Assembly (NCBI GenBank): GCA_019420305.1
Contig: JAHZHL010000029.1
Location: forward strand, 62,001-126,000
Origin: Bacillota bacterium
Lineage (GTDB): Bacteria > Bacillota > Clostridia > Peptostreptococcales > Anaerovoracaceae
Direction of reading: 5' to 3'
Length of the DNA stretch: 64,000 nucleotides
How positions within the stretch are numbered: the stretch's first letter is position 1; each line of letters begins with the position of its first letter. Shown piece after piece: positions 50,959-59,421 of the stretch. Under the pieces are notes generated by a model. The model worked only from the letters and a program-made list of their open reading frames with translations, had not been told where the DNA came from and did not search any database. The position numbers were made by a program, and so were the translations under genes.

Positions 50959-52341
50959 CTAATCCTGGATTCCCGGAATCGACGGAATCGCGTCCATGGA
51001 AGGTTTTAACTCTTCATCCGTCGGAATGTGATCGCTCATCCTGCCTTCGTTATACGCGGCATACGCGGTCATATCAAAATAGCCGGTTCCGGTCAGCCCA
51101 AACAGAATCGTCTTTGCTTCGCCGGATTCTTTACATTTGAGCGCTTCATCAATGGCGCCTTTGATGGCATGAGCCGATTCCGGAGCCGGAAGAATCGTTT
51201 CCAGCTTCGCGAACTGTACGGCCGCTTCAAATACTTTTGTCTGTTCCACCGCGGAGGCTTCCATATAGCCGTCCGCATAGAGCTTGGACAGAATCGGCGA
51301 CATTCCATGGTACCGCAGACCGCCGGCGTGGTTCGCGGAAGGTTTAAAGGTGCACCCCAGCGTGTACATTTTCGCCATAGGCGTGATCTTTCCGGTATCG
51401 CAGAAATCATATTTGTAGACGCCTCTCGTAAAGGACGGGCAGGAAGCCGGTTCGATGGCTACAATCCGCGGATCGCGCTTTCCGGTAAGCTTATCCTGCA
51501 TAAACGGCGCGATCAGTCCGCCCAGATTCGAGCCGCCTCCCGCGCAGCCTACTACAATATCCGGATATTCATCCAGCAGCTCCATTGCCTGTTTTGCTTC
51601 CAGCCCGATAATCGACTGGTGGAGCAACACCTGATTGAGAACCGAACCCAGCACGTAACGATATCCGTCGCTGGTGACAGCCCGCTCTACGGCCTCGGAA
51701 ATGGCGCATCCCAGGCTGCCGCTGTTCTCCGGATCTTCGGCCAGGATTTTTCTCCCCGCTTCCGTCCGATCCGACGGCGAGGCGAATACATTGGCACCGA
51801 AGGTTTCCATAATGTTCTTTCGGAACGGTTTCTGGTTATAAGAAACTTTTACCATATACACTTCCAGATCCAGACCAAAGTAGGAGCACGCTTCGGCCAG
51901 GGCAGTTCCCCACTGTCCCGCTCCGGTTTCCGTGGTAACCCCTTTCAGCCCCTGCTGTTTCGCGTAATAAGCCTGGGCCACAGCGGAGTTCAGCTTGTGG
52001 CTGCCGGAAGTATTGTTTCCTTCAAATTTATAATAGATCTTCGCCGGCGTATCCAGCGCTTTTTCCAGATTATAAGCCCTACATAACGGAGAAGGGCGGT
52101 AAATTTTGTAGATATCCAACACTTCCTCCGGAATATCGAAGTAGCGGGTTGTTCCATCCACTTCCTGATTTGCCAGTTCTTCGCAGAAAACCGGATATAA
52201 ATCCTCCACCGCCGCGGGCTTCCCGGTTGCCGGGTTGATAATCGGCGCCGGCTGCTCTTTCATGTCCGCTCTCAGATTATACCATTGCTTTGGCATCTGT
52301 TCCTCGGTTAAGTAAAGTCTGTGGGGTACGTTCTTTTTCAT
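50959..52341 (-). CDS. trpB2: TrpB2-type tryptophan synthase beta-like PLP enzyme
   Basis: A 460-residue PLP enzyme of the TrpB-like (TrpB2) group. The PLP lysine lies in EGNNTSGSHKLNSAVAQAYY and the phosphate loop in GCAGGGSNLGGLIAP; TETGAGQWGTALAEAC is conserved. TrpB2 condenses indole and serine to tryptophan, often without TrpA. No other trp genes are nearby, so it may salvage indole. The ATG at 52341 follows AAAGGAG. A T-box leader with a likely Trp specifier lies upstream, which supports a role in tryptophan supply. Confidence 0.9.
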   Translation of the reverse strand: MKKNVPHRLYLTEEQMPKQWYNLRADMKEQPAPIINPATGKPAAVEDLYPVFCEELANQEVDGTTRYFDIPEEVLDIYKIYRPSPLCRAYNLEKALDTPAKIYYKFEGNNTSGSHKLNSAVAQAYYAKQQGLKGVTTETGAGQWGTALAEACSYFGLDLEVYMVKVSYNQKPFRKNIMETFGANVFASPSDRTEAGRKILAEDPENSGSLGCAISEAVERAVTSDGYRYVLGSVLNQVLLHQSIIGLEAKQAMELLDEYPDIVVGCAGGGSNLGGLIAPFMQDKLTGKRDPRIVAIEPASCPSFTRGVYKYDFCDTGKITPMAKMYTLGCTFKPSANHAGGLRYHGMSPILSKLYADGYMEASAVEQTKVFEAAVQFAKLETILPAPESAHAIKGAIDEALKCKESGEAKTILFGLTGTGYFDMTAYAAYNEGRMSDHIPTDEELKPSMDAIPSIPGIQD

Positions 52342-52387
52342 TGGTTTACTCCTTTCCATTTCCCTGATTGAGAAGCGTCCTGTAACA

Positions 52388-52660
52388 AGAAAAGCGCCTT
52401 CATCCCGCTACGGGACAAAAGCGCTGCTTTTGCTATGCCACCCTGAGAACAGACTGAATCTCTTCTCTGCTTCCGCGTACAGCTGTTGATACGCGCTCCC
52501 TTTATAACGGGCGGAGATCCCGTCAGGTATTACTCAACGTCTCCGTCTTTCTTCCTGCCCTCATAAGTCCATTCAGTCCAGTCGCTACCTGCCGCGTTTT
52601 CACCGCCCGCGGCTCTCTGTAAAGCGCGGTTCCGAACCTACTACTCTCAATCATCGGTTT
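52388..52660 (-). promoter_or_regulatory. T-box leader, probable tRNA-Trp specificity
   Basis: The minus-strand leader shows the T-box conserved parts: AGAGAGC near the 5' end followed by a stem I with GGTGAAAACGCGGC, the T-box AGGGTGGCA (52436-52444), and a terminator. The terminator has a 15-bp stem at 52393-52425 followed by TTTTCTTG. The candidate specifier is TGG at 52569-52571 within GAATGGAC. Uncharged tRNA-Trp would favour the antiterminator and switch on trpB2. Confidence 0.8.
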
Positions 52661-52681
52661 CACTGTTTTAATTATGCTGTT

Positions 52682-52710
52682 ATTATAAAATTATCCTTGT
52701 GGTTTGTCAA
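52682..52710 (-). promoter_or_regulatory. Consensus promoter of the T-box/trpB2 transcript
   Basis: On the minus strand TTGACA, exactly 17 bp, TATAAT: a perfect consensus. Confidence 0.85.
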
Positions 52711-52740
52711 CTATTTCTTTCTTATTTTTTGTGAATTTTA

Positions 52741-53640
52741 CTAAAAATCATAAAACTGACATTTGCACATTTTATGGCTTTTCCCTGTTTCATCCACCAT
52801 GGTACAAGCTCCGCAAATCCCTTCCCCACAGCACATATGAAAGTTATTGCTGTAGACCGCTTTTTCTCCGGGAATGGAAATCGCGTCCTGATAGTAATCC
52901 GAAGCCAGCAGCAGGATCGCGTCGTAGCCTGTCGGACACACAAAATCCGGAGTCAGTTCGGTATAACGGATACTGTTTGCCGGACAGTCCGCCAGATAGT
53001 CATTCACCAGCTCCTGATTGATTTTGTCCAGATCCACAATCAGATCGACCGTATCCTTTCCCGAAGCCCACCGATTATAGTGAGCCGCGGGCGCGAAACC
53101 CACTCCCTTGGTAATGCACAGAACCTTCTGCGGCTGTTTTTTCAACAGCTTCCGGACCCCCAGCAGACCGTTGCGGTAGACGCCCCGCACCTCGATTTCG
53201 TCTCCCGCCTCAGTCAGAGCCTTTGTCTTTCCCGCCATCACGTTTACTGCCAGGTAGATCTGCCCCTTGTCCGGATCCGAACGCATCACGGAGATCGGCA
53301 CGCTGTAGCAGCTGCTGTATCCATGGAGTTTTAAAAAAACATAAGATCCGGGAAGCGATGCCTTAAGAGCAAATCCGCGGCTTACCTCCACAACAAAAAC
53401 CAACAGATGCTCACCGTACCAGATCTTTTTTAAAATGCGGCACCGCTTGCTTTCCCTGCGATTGTTGATTTTCTTTCCGTTCTGGATGTACTCATTATAA
53501 ATGCACACGCCCCTCCAGCCGCAGTCGCAGAAATCTTTTCCCTGAAGGCGGCTGCAGGTAAGGCAGTCGCCGGACTGAGCCAGCAGACAGGGACAGTTTT
53601 CCGTTCCCGCGTCAATGCATACTTCTTCTTTATAGGTCAT
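52741..53640 (-). CDS. PyrK-like ferredoxin-reductase flavoprotein with N-terminal Cys cluster
   Basis: A 299-residue protein. The central region is a ferredoxin-NADP-reductase-like fold (FAD part residues about 65-150, NAD part 165-265). The C-terminus carries the PyrK-type [2Fe-2S] motif (CCGEGICGACTM ... CKC), as in dihydroorotate dehydrogenase and sulfide/DHO dehydrogenase-like electron-transfer subunits. The first 45 residues contain eight cysteines (CPCLLAQSGDCLTCSR, then FCDCGWRGVC), which PyrK itself lacks and which may bind another cluster or metal. No pyrD or gltA-like partner is adjacent. It ends just before the trpB2 promoter. Confidence 0.75.
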   Translation of the reverse strand: MTYKEEVCIDAGTENCPCLLAQSGDCLTCSRLQGKDFCDCGWRGVCIYNEYIQNGKKINNRRESKRCRILKKIWYGEHLLVFVVEVSRGFALKASLPGSYVFLKLHGYSSCYSVPISVMRSDPDKGQIYLAVNVMAGKTKALTEAGDEIEVRGVYRNGLLGVRKLLKKQPQKVLCITKGVGFAPAAHYNRWASGKDTVDLIVDLDKINQELVNDYLADCPANSIRYTELTPDFVCPTGYDAILLLASDYYQDAISIPGEKAVYSNNFHMCCGEGICGACTMVDETGKSHKMCKCQFYDF

Positions 53641-53642
53641 GG

Positions 53643-54503
53643 TTATTCCTCCAATCTCTTAAAACCATACTCCATTAATGTATATGCGTCGTTAAACCAG
53701 TTTGGTGCGCCCATGACCACACAGATCAGCTCTTTTCCGTCCCTCTGTGCCGAAGCCGCCAACGTCCGGCCGGAGGCTTTTGTATAACCGATTTTTATCC
53801 CGTTTCCACCCCGGAATTCATGAACCGTCTTATTTTTATTGTAAAAATGGGTAAAGTCGTTCCCCTCCCTCTGAGCGTCCCAGGACGGAGCTGCCACAAT
53901 CGTGCGGAACATCGGATGCCGCATGGCTTCCCTCGCGATCTGTGCCAGATCCCAGGCCGTTGTATAATGGTTTTCATCGAACAGTCCGTTGGGATTGACA
54001 AAATGCGTATTGCCGCAGCCCAGTTCTTCTGCCTTCGCGTTCATTTCCGCCACAAAATTTTCTGTACTGCCTGCCGTCAGAATGGCCAGAGCAACAGCCG
54101 AATCGTTTCCGGACTGAAGCATGAGTCCGTACAGCAAATCTTCCAGACGGATTTTTTCTCCGGCTTTCAGATACAGAGACGACCCTTCCACCCCTTCCGC
54201 TTCCCGGGGTACGGTAACCACCTGATCGATAGGGCTGTCATAACGCTCCAGCGTTTCCAGAACCAGAAGAGCAGTCATAATTTTGGTAGTACTGGCAGGA
54301 TACGCCCGCTCCCGCGCATTTCTCTCATAGAGGACTTCCCCTGTTTCCGCTTCCACCAGGATCGCCTGTGACGCGGAAATCTGCGGTACAGCGGGCATCG
54401 CCGCGGTCTGCCGGACCTCATCCGCTTTGAAAGCGATCAAGACAACCGCGGTAAACAACACAGCAGCGAACCCGACTCCGATTCCAAAGTTTTTCTTTTT
54501 CAT
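53643..54503 (-). CDS. D-alanyl-D-alanine carboxypeptidase (PBP5/DacF family)
   Basis: A 286-residue exported serine peptidase. A signal/membrane segment (GVGFAAVLFTAVVLIAF) is followed by the three active-site motifs: STTK (SxxK), SGN (LQSGNDSAVAL) and KIGYT (KTG equivalent). It trims the terminal D-Ala of peptidoglycan peptides outside the membrane. It lacks the usual C-terminal beta domain and amphipathic anchor, so it is at the short end of the family. The ATG at 54503 follows AGGAGA. It is 2 bp upstream of the PyrK-like gene. Confidence 0.88.
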   Translation of the reverse strand: MKKKNFGIGVGFAAVLFTAVVLIAFKADEVRQTAAMPAVPQISASQAILVEAETGEVLYERNARERAYPASTTKIMTALLVLETLERYDSPIDQVVTVPREAEGVEGSSLYLKAGEKIRLEDLLYGLMLQSGNDSAVALAILTAGSTENFVAEMNAKAEELGCGNTHFVNPNGLFDENHYTTAWDLAQIAREAMRHPMFRTIVAAPSWDAQREGNDFTHFYNKNKTVHEFRGGNGIKIGYTKASGRTLAASAQRDGKELICVVMGAPNWFNDAYTLMEYGFKRLEE

Positions 54504-54554
54504 AATCAAAAATCTCCTACAGAACAATTTACGGTTCCGCGGGAGATTTTATGC

Positions 54555-55907
54555 TTACAAATGTTCCAGATACTGCCGCTCGGATTTGCTGATCCATCTT
54601 CCACTCCGGTACCGGATGACAAAGCAGCACGCGCGGAAGAACCAGTCAATGGTCATCGCGATCCAGACCCCGAATAGCCCCAGATGCAGATAAAGTCCCA
54701 GCAGGTAGCTGAAGGCCACGCGGAACACCCACATGGATACGATGGAAATCAACATGGTAAGCGCCACATCGTTGGACGCTCTGAGTGTATATGGCAGCGT
54801 GAAGGACAACGGCCAGATCAGCGCCGCGCAGACGGAATGATAAATCAGAATCTGCCTCGCGTACTGGCTCGCCAGATCCGAAAGGCCATATACATAAAGA
54901 ATCAGCGGCAGCGCCAGTACGACAACTCCGTTAAACAGGAGCATCGTCAGATAGCAGATTTTCAGCAGCTTTTTCGTATAATAGCGCACCTGTTGGTAAT
55001 CTCGTGCCCCTACGCACTGAGAAACGACCGTAATTGTCGTGTAGCCCATGGCAATCCCCGGAAGAATCGCAAAGGAAGCGACATAGTTTCCGATGGCGTT
55101 AGCCGCGATGGCGGCTGTACCGAATCCGGAAACAAGGCTGAGTACCAGAATTTTCCCCAGCTGAAACATGCTGTTTTCCAGCCCATTGGGAATTCCGATA
55201 GACAGAATCCGCTTCAGCAGGAACCAGTCCGGGCGAAACGTCAACGGGCGGGGAATATGCAGCAGCCGATCCTGCCGGAACAGCAGCTTTATAATGATCA
55301 CCGCCGCAAGAATACGCGCGGCCAGCGTCGGAATCGCGGCCCCTTCCACCCCCATATGAAAACCGTAGAGCAAAATCGCAATTCCCGCCAGATTCACACC
55401 GTTCATCAAAAGAGACATCTGCATGGCAATCCTGGAGTTTCCCATGACCCGAAATACAGCGGCTCCCGCGTTGTACAGCGCGATAAAGGGAATCGACGCG
55501 CTGACAATCAGAAGGAACACACGGCTGTTTTCCATGACGTCCGCCTCAATCTCTCCGAATACCTGGTGTAAAATAAAATCCCGGAATACATAGCAGGCGG
55601 CCATAACGACAATCGCGAAGGCAAAAATAAAGAGAACCATCTGCCATGCCGCTCTGCACCCGGTCTGGGGATCCCGCCTTCCGATATACTGACCCGCGAC
55701 GACTGCCCCTCCGGTCGCCAGCGCCGAAAAGACATTAATAAAAAGAATAAAAATCGAGTCTACCAGGGAAACGCCCGACACAGCCGCTTCTCCCAGACTG
55801 GCCACCATGATCGAATCCACCAGTCCCACGGAAATCTGCAGAAACTGCTCGATAATCAGCGGTATGATCAGCTTTTTCAGATCCTGATTGCTAAAACGGT
55901 ACTCCAA
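54555..55907 (-). CDS. MATE family multidrug efflux transporter
   Basis: A 450-residue membrane protein with the MATE twelve-helix layout in two homologous halves. Family segments include IPLIIEQFLQISVGLVDSIM at the start, ALATGGAVVAGQYIGRRD in the first half and IPNGLENSMFQLGKI opening the second. It exports organic cations or drugs in exchange for Na+ or H+. RBS GAAGGTGAGAG precedes the ATG. It lies 20 bp downstream of scpB. Confidence 0.9.
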   Translation of the reverse strand: MEYRFSNQDLKKLIIPLIIEQFLQISVGLVDSIMVASLGEAAVSGVSLVDSIFILFINVFSALATGGAVVAGQYIGRRDPQTGCRAAWQMVLFIFAFAIVVMAACYVFRDFILHQVFGEIEADVMENSRVFLLIVSASIPFIALYNAGAAVFRVMGNSRIAMQMSLLMNGVNLAGIAILLYGFHMGVEGAAIPTLAARILAAVIIIKLLFRQDRLLHIPRPLTFRPDWFLLKRILSIGIPNGLENSMFQLGKILVLSLVSGFGTAAIAANAIGNYVASFAILPGIAMGYTTITVVSQCVGARDYQQVRYYTKKLLKICYLTMLLFNGVVVLALPLILYVYGLSDLASQYARQILIYHSVCAALIWPLSFTLPYTLRASNDVALTMLISIVSMWVFRVAFSYLLGLYLHLGLFGVWIAMTIDWFFRACCFVIRYRSGRWISKSERQYLEHL

Positions 55908-55927
55908 ACTCTCACCTTCTTAATACT

Positions 55928-56518
55928 CTATTTTTCCGGAAGCTTCAAGGAAATCTGCTGCAAATCCAGACTGTCGGCAGGCTCTTCCGCCCCCATAATC
56001 TCTTCGATTTCTTCAATATCCGGCAATTCTTTAAGGTTGGTAAACCCAAAATTTTTCAGAAACACATCGGTAGTGCCGTACAAAATCGGCCGTCCAATCC
56101 CCGAAGAACGTCCTACCTCTGTGATCAGTTCTTTTTTTTCAAGCCCGTCGATTACCCGATCGCAGCGGATTCCCCGAATGGACTCGATCTCTCCTTTGGT
56201 GACCGGCTGCTTGTAAGCGATGATCGCCAGAACCTCCAGGGCGGACTGGGACAGCTTTTTATGCTTGATCGGCGTACACAGCCGCTCAATATATTCGATA
56301 TTTTCCTCGCAGGTTACGAACTGAAAACTCTTATTCACTTCCCTTATGCGAATACCTCTCTGCTGCCGCTCGTACTCCTCTTGCAGCTCCAGAAAACAGT
56401 CATACGCTTCTTTCCAGTTGATATTAAAGATCTCGGCTGCCAGTTTTACATCCAGCGGCTGTCCCCACACGAACAGCATGGATTCAAAGGCAGACTTCAT
56501 CGCGTGCCTACTCGTCAT
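55928..56518 (-). CDS. scpB: Segregation and condensation protein B
   Basis: A 196-residue ScpB kleisin-associated protein with two winged-helix domains; the signatures ALEVLAIIAYKQPVTKGEIE and RPILYGTTDVFLKNFGF are conserved. It works with ScpA and Smc to condense and segregate the chromosome. The ATG overlaps the scpA stop by 11 bp. Confidence 0.94.
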   Translation of the reverse strand: MTSRHAMKSAFESMLFVWGQPLDVKLAAEIFNINWKEAYDCFLELQEEYERQQRGIRIREVNKSFQFVTCEENIEYIERLCTPIKHKKLSQSALEVLAIIAYKQPVTKGEIESIRGIRCDRVIDGLEKKELITEVGRSSGIGRPILYGTTDVFLKNFGFTNLKELPDIEEIEEIMGAEEPADSLDLQQISLKLPEK

Positions 56519-57293
56519 CCGTACTTCCTCCCCCGGGCTCTTCCTCCGTCTCCAGCAGACGTTCGGTGGCCCTCACTGTAATATCCCCGTAGATATACTT
56601 CTGCTCCGCGTCCAGACGATTTTCTTTCATCATTTCCAGAACAGACGAAAACGTCAGCGCGATATCATATTTATCCTCTTTTTTCTGCACCAGTTCTTTA
56701 AAATCCGCTTCCTCGCCCGCGTGCTCCAGAAAATATTCCCGGATATCCGCCATTCTCGCTTCGGCGGTCGCTTTTTGTTTTTCCGTCCGGATATGGTGTC
56801 TGCGGATTTCTTCTTCTTTTTTCTTCTTTCTCAGGAACAGATCGAAAGCAGCGACAAACTGCCGCAGATCCAGTTTCAGATATTCATCCGGCTCCCCTGT
56901 GTAAGCGGACAGATCCTCCTGCGGCTTTTCCATTGTCCGTGAACCGGCTTCCTCCTGTTTGCGGAGCATCTCGGCCAGCAGTTTGAACCGCTTGTACTCC
57001 AGCAGCTTTTCCACCAGTTCTGACCTTGGATCCTCAAATTCCACTTTTTCTCCTCCCGGCGCTGTCCTCGGCAGGAGCATTTTGGATTTAATTTCGATGA
57101 GAGCTGCCGCCAGAACCAGAAACTCCGAAGCCAAAGGCACATCCAGACGCTTCATCTCTTCCATGTAAGAAAGATACTGACTGGTGATCTCGGATATCTC
57201 AATATCGTAAATACTCATCTGCGCGTGTTCGATCAGGTAGACCAGCAGATCAAACGGGCCTTCAAAAACATTGAGCTTTACTTTATATCCCAT
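56508..57293 (-). CDS. scpA: Segregation and condensation protein A
   Basis: A 261-residue kleisin. The N-terminus VFEGPFDLLVYLIEHAQMSI is the ScpA hallmark that binds the Smc neck, and the C-terminal winged helix (DIALTFSSVLEMMKENRLDA) binds the Smc head. Its start overlaps the end of mtnA by 11 bp and its stop overlaps scpB, so mtnA-scpA-scpB form one unit. Confidence 0.94.
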   Translation of the reverse strand: MGYKVKLNVFEGPFDLLVYLIEHAQMSIYDIEISEITSQYLSYMEEMKRLDVPLASEFLVLAAALIEIKSKMLLPRTAPGGEKVEFEDPRSELVEKLLEYKRFKLLAEMLRKQEEAGSRTMEKPQEDLSAYTGEPDEYLKLDLRQFVAAFDLFLRKKKKEEEIRRHHIRTEKQKATAEARMADIREYFLEHAGEEADFKELVQKKEDKYDIALTFSSVLEMMKENRLDAEQKYIYGDITVRATERLLETEEEPGGGSTDDE

Positions 57294-58353
57294 GAATCAG
57301 TTCCCTCAGGCTGTCTTGATACGGAGGGCGCACAATGCCCTTTTCCGTAATAACCGCCGTAATATACTCGTGACCGGTCACATCGAAAGCCGGGTTATAT
57401 GTTTTAATCCCTTCCGGCGCCATGGGCCGTTCATACCACAGGCTGCGAATTTCGTCCCCGTCCCGCTCTTCGATGACAATTTCTTCTCCGGAGGCCGTAT
57501 CCAGATCAATCGTGGAAGTCGGCGCAAACATATAAAAGGGAATTCCGTACTCTTTGGCAAGAATCGCAACTCCCGAAGTCCCGATTTTATTGGCTCCGTC
57601 ACCGTTGGCCGCCATACGGTCACAGCCGACTACCACCGCGTCAATAAGCCCCTGTTTCATCACAGAGGAAGCCATATTATCACAGATCAGTGTCACATCC
57701 ACGCCCTCCCGCGAAAGCTCCCAGGCTGTCAGCCTGGCTCCCTGCAGCAGCGGGCGCGTTTCGTCCGCGTACACCCGAAACTGATAGCCTCTCTCCTGAC
57801 CCAGATAAATGGGAGCCAGACAGGTTCCATACTTGGCGGTTGCCAGGGTTCCCGCATTGCAGTGAGTCAGGATTCCCATTCCTTTTTTCAGGAGGGACAG
57901 TCCGTGTTCTCCCATGGCAAGACAACTCTGCTCATCTTCCCGGCGAATGGTGTCCGCCTCCCGGAAAAGTCCTTCTTTTATAAACGCCCTCTGTTCTTCC
58001 CATGGCGTTTCCGCATCTGCCTGCTCGCGCAGCTGGTACAGCCGCTCTTCCATCCGTTCCAGCGCCCAGAACAGATTCACCGCGGTCGGGCGCGCGGTGG
58101 CGATATATTCCTTCGCCCAGTGGAAATCTCTGGCAAAATCCTGGAAGTTGGGAGACTCCAAATCCCTGACCGCCCGGTAAAGTCCGTACGCGGCAGCCAC
58201 TCCGATTGCCGGCGCGCCCCGTACCTGCAGCTTTTTAATTGCCGCCCAGATTTCTTCCTTTGTTCGAAGTTCTATGTAATGCTCCTGTCCCGGAAGCAGA
58301 CTCTGATCCAGAATCCACAGTCTGCCGTCTTCCATTTTTACAGGTGTGATCAT
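57283..58353 (-). CDS. mtnA: S-methyl-5-thioribose-1-phosphate isomerase
   Basis: A 356-residue isomerase of the methionine salvage pathway, related to eIF2B. The sequences KLQVRGAPAIGVAAAYGLYR, THCNAGTLATAKYGT (catalytic Cys) and GCDRMAANGDGANKIGT (catalytic Asp) are all present. It converts MTR-1-P to MTRu-1-P. It heads the scpAB unit. A possible MTA-deaminase-like amidohydrolase lies close by on the same strand, but no other mtn genes are present. Confidence 0.93.
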   Translation of the reverse strand: MITPVKMEDGRLWILDQSLLPGQEHYIELRTKEEIWAAIKKLQVRGAPAIGVAAAYGLYRAVRDLESPNFQDFARDFHWAKEYIATARPTAVNLFWALERMEERLYQLREQADAETPWEEQRAFIKEGLFREADTIRREDEQSCLAMGEHGLSLLKKGMGILTHCNAGTLATAKYGTCLAPIYLGQERGYQFRVYADETRPLLQGARLTAWELSREGVDVTLICDNMASSVMKQGLIDAVVVGCDRMAANGDGANKIGTSGVAILAKEYGIPFYMFAPTSTIDLDTASGEEIVIEERDGDEIRSLWYERPMAPEGIKTYNPAFDVTGHEYITAVITEKGIVRPPYQDSLRELIHGI

Positions 58354-58451
58354 ATCATTTCCCCCTTCACGTTCGCGTTCAACGGTCTTATTTTAACACA
58401 TTTTTCCCTTCAGTTACAGCACAAAGTCCCTGCGCGGCGCGCTGGTTCTCT

Positions 58452-58480
58452 TTGACAAATTGTGAAACTTGTATTATAAC
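58452..58480 (+). promoter_or_regulatory. Promoter of the CDF transporter gene
   Basis: TTGACA, 17 bp, TATAAC. Confidence 0.75.
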
Positions 58481-58507
58481 TAAATAGAAAGAAAGGATTC
58501 AGACTAT

Positions 58508-59419
58508 ATGGAAAAACTCTCACGAAAGCAGACTACTATGCGGGTTTCCTTCGTCAGCATCGGTGGAAATCTGTTTTTATGTTGTTTAAAGCTATGCGCA
58601 GGCATTCTGGGCCGTTCCGGCGCTCTTGTCTCCGACGCCATTCATTCCGCGGCGGACGCCATTGACACGATTATTGTGATTATCGGCGTAAAAATGGCCT
58701 CAAAAGCACCGGACGAACGGCATCCTTACGGCCACGAACGGATGGAATGCGTGGCCGCGCTGATTTTATCCATTGTGCTGGGATGCATCGGTGCCGGAAT
58801 CGGATACGCCGGCCTTGAAAAAATTATGTCCGGAAATTATGAAACACTGGGCGTTCCCAGTCGTCTCGCTCTCTTTGCGGCGCTGATCTCCATCGCCATA
58901 AAGGAAGGGCTTTACTGGTACATGCGGGGCTCCGCAAAACGAATCCGCTCCGACGCGCTCATGGCCATCGCCTGGCACAATCGGGCGGACGCGCTTTCTT
59001 CCATCGGCAGTTTTATCGGCATCATCGGTTCCAGAGCAGGCTTTCCTATCCTCGATCCGATTGTCAGCGTTATCATCTGTCTGTTCGTTATTAAAGCGGC
59101 GCTGACCATTTTTATCGAGGCGGTCAATAAGATGATCGACCGAGCCTGCGATCCGAAGACTGCCGCCGCGATTCAAAACGCTGCCGCCGATTATCTGCGG
59201 AAGCAGGCTGCCGGAGAGCTGGGGCGGCTGCGCACCCGGCTGTTCGGAGATAAGGTCTATGTGGAAATTGAAATTCACCTTCCGGGAGACTGCTCCCTGG
59301 CGGAATCTTGTCAGTTCAGCTCACAGCTGCGCCATTTTATCGAAGAAAGCTTTGATATGGTCAAAGTCTGCAAAGTTCTTCCTCTTCCACTCGAAAAAAA
59401 CAGCAGTCCCGATAAATAA
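58508..59419 (+). CDS. Cation diffusion facilitator family metal transporter
   Basis: A 303-residue CDF transporter with six membrane helices and the metal sites SDAIHSAADAIDT (helix 2) and AWHNRADALSS (helix 5). A C-terminal cytoplasmic ferredoxin-like domain follows (residues about 215-297). It exports Zn2+, Mn2+ or Fe2+; the HxxxD and DxxxD-type pattern here does not decide the metal. RBS AGAAAGGATTCAG precedes the ATG. Its stop is 2 bp from the stop of the converging amidohydrolase gene, with no hairpin between. Confidence 0.9.
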   Translation: MEKLSRKQTTMRVSFVSIGGNLFLCCLKLCAGILGRSGALVSDAIHSAADAIDTIIVIIGVKMASKAPDERHPYGHERMECVAALILSIVLGCIGAGIGYAGLEKIMSGNYETLGVPSRLALFAALISIAIKEGLYWYMRGSAKRIRSDALMAIAWHNRADALSSIGSFIGIIGSRAGFPILDPIVSVIICLFVIKAALTIFIEAVNKMIDRACDPKTAAAIQNAAADYLRKQAAGELGRLRTRLFGDKVYVEIEIHLPGDCSLAESCQFSSQLRHFIEESFDMVKVCKVLPLPLEKNSSPDK

Positions 59420-59421
59420 CA

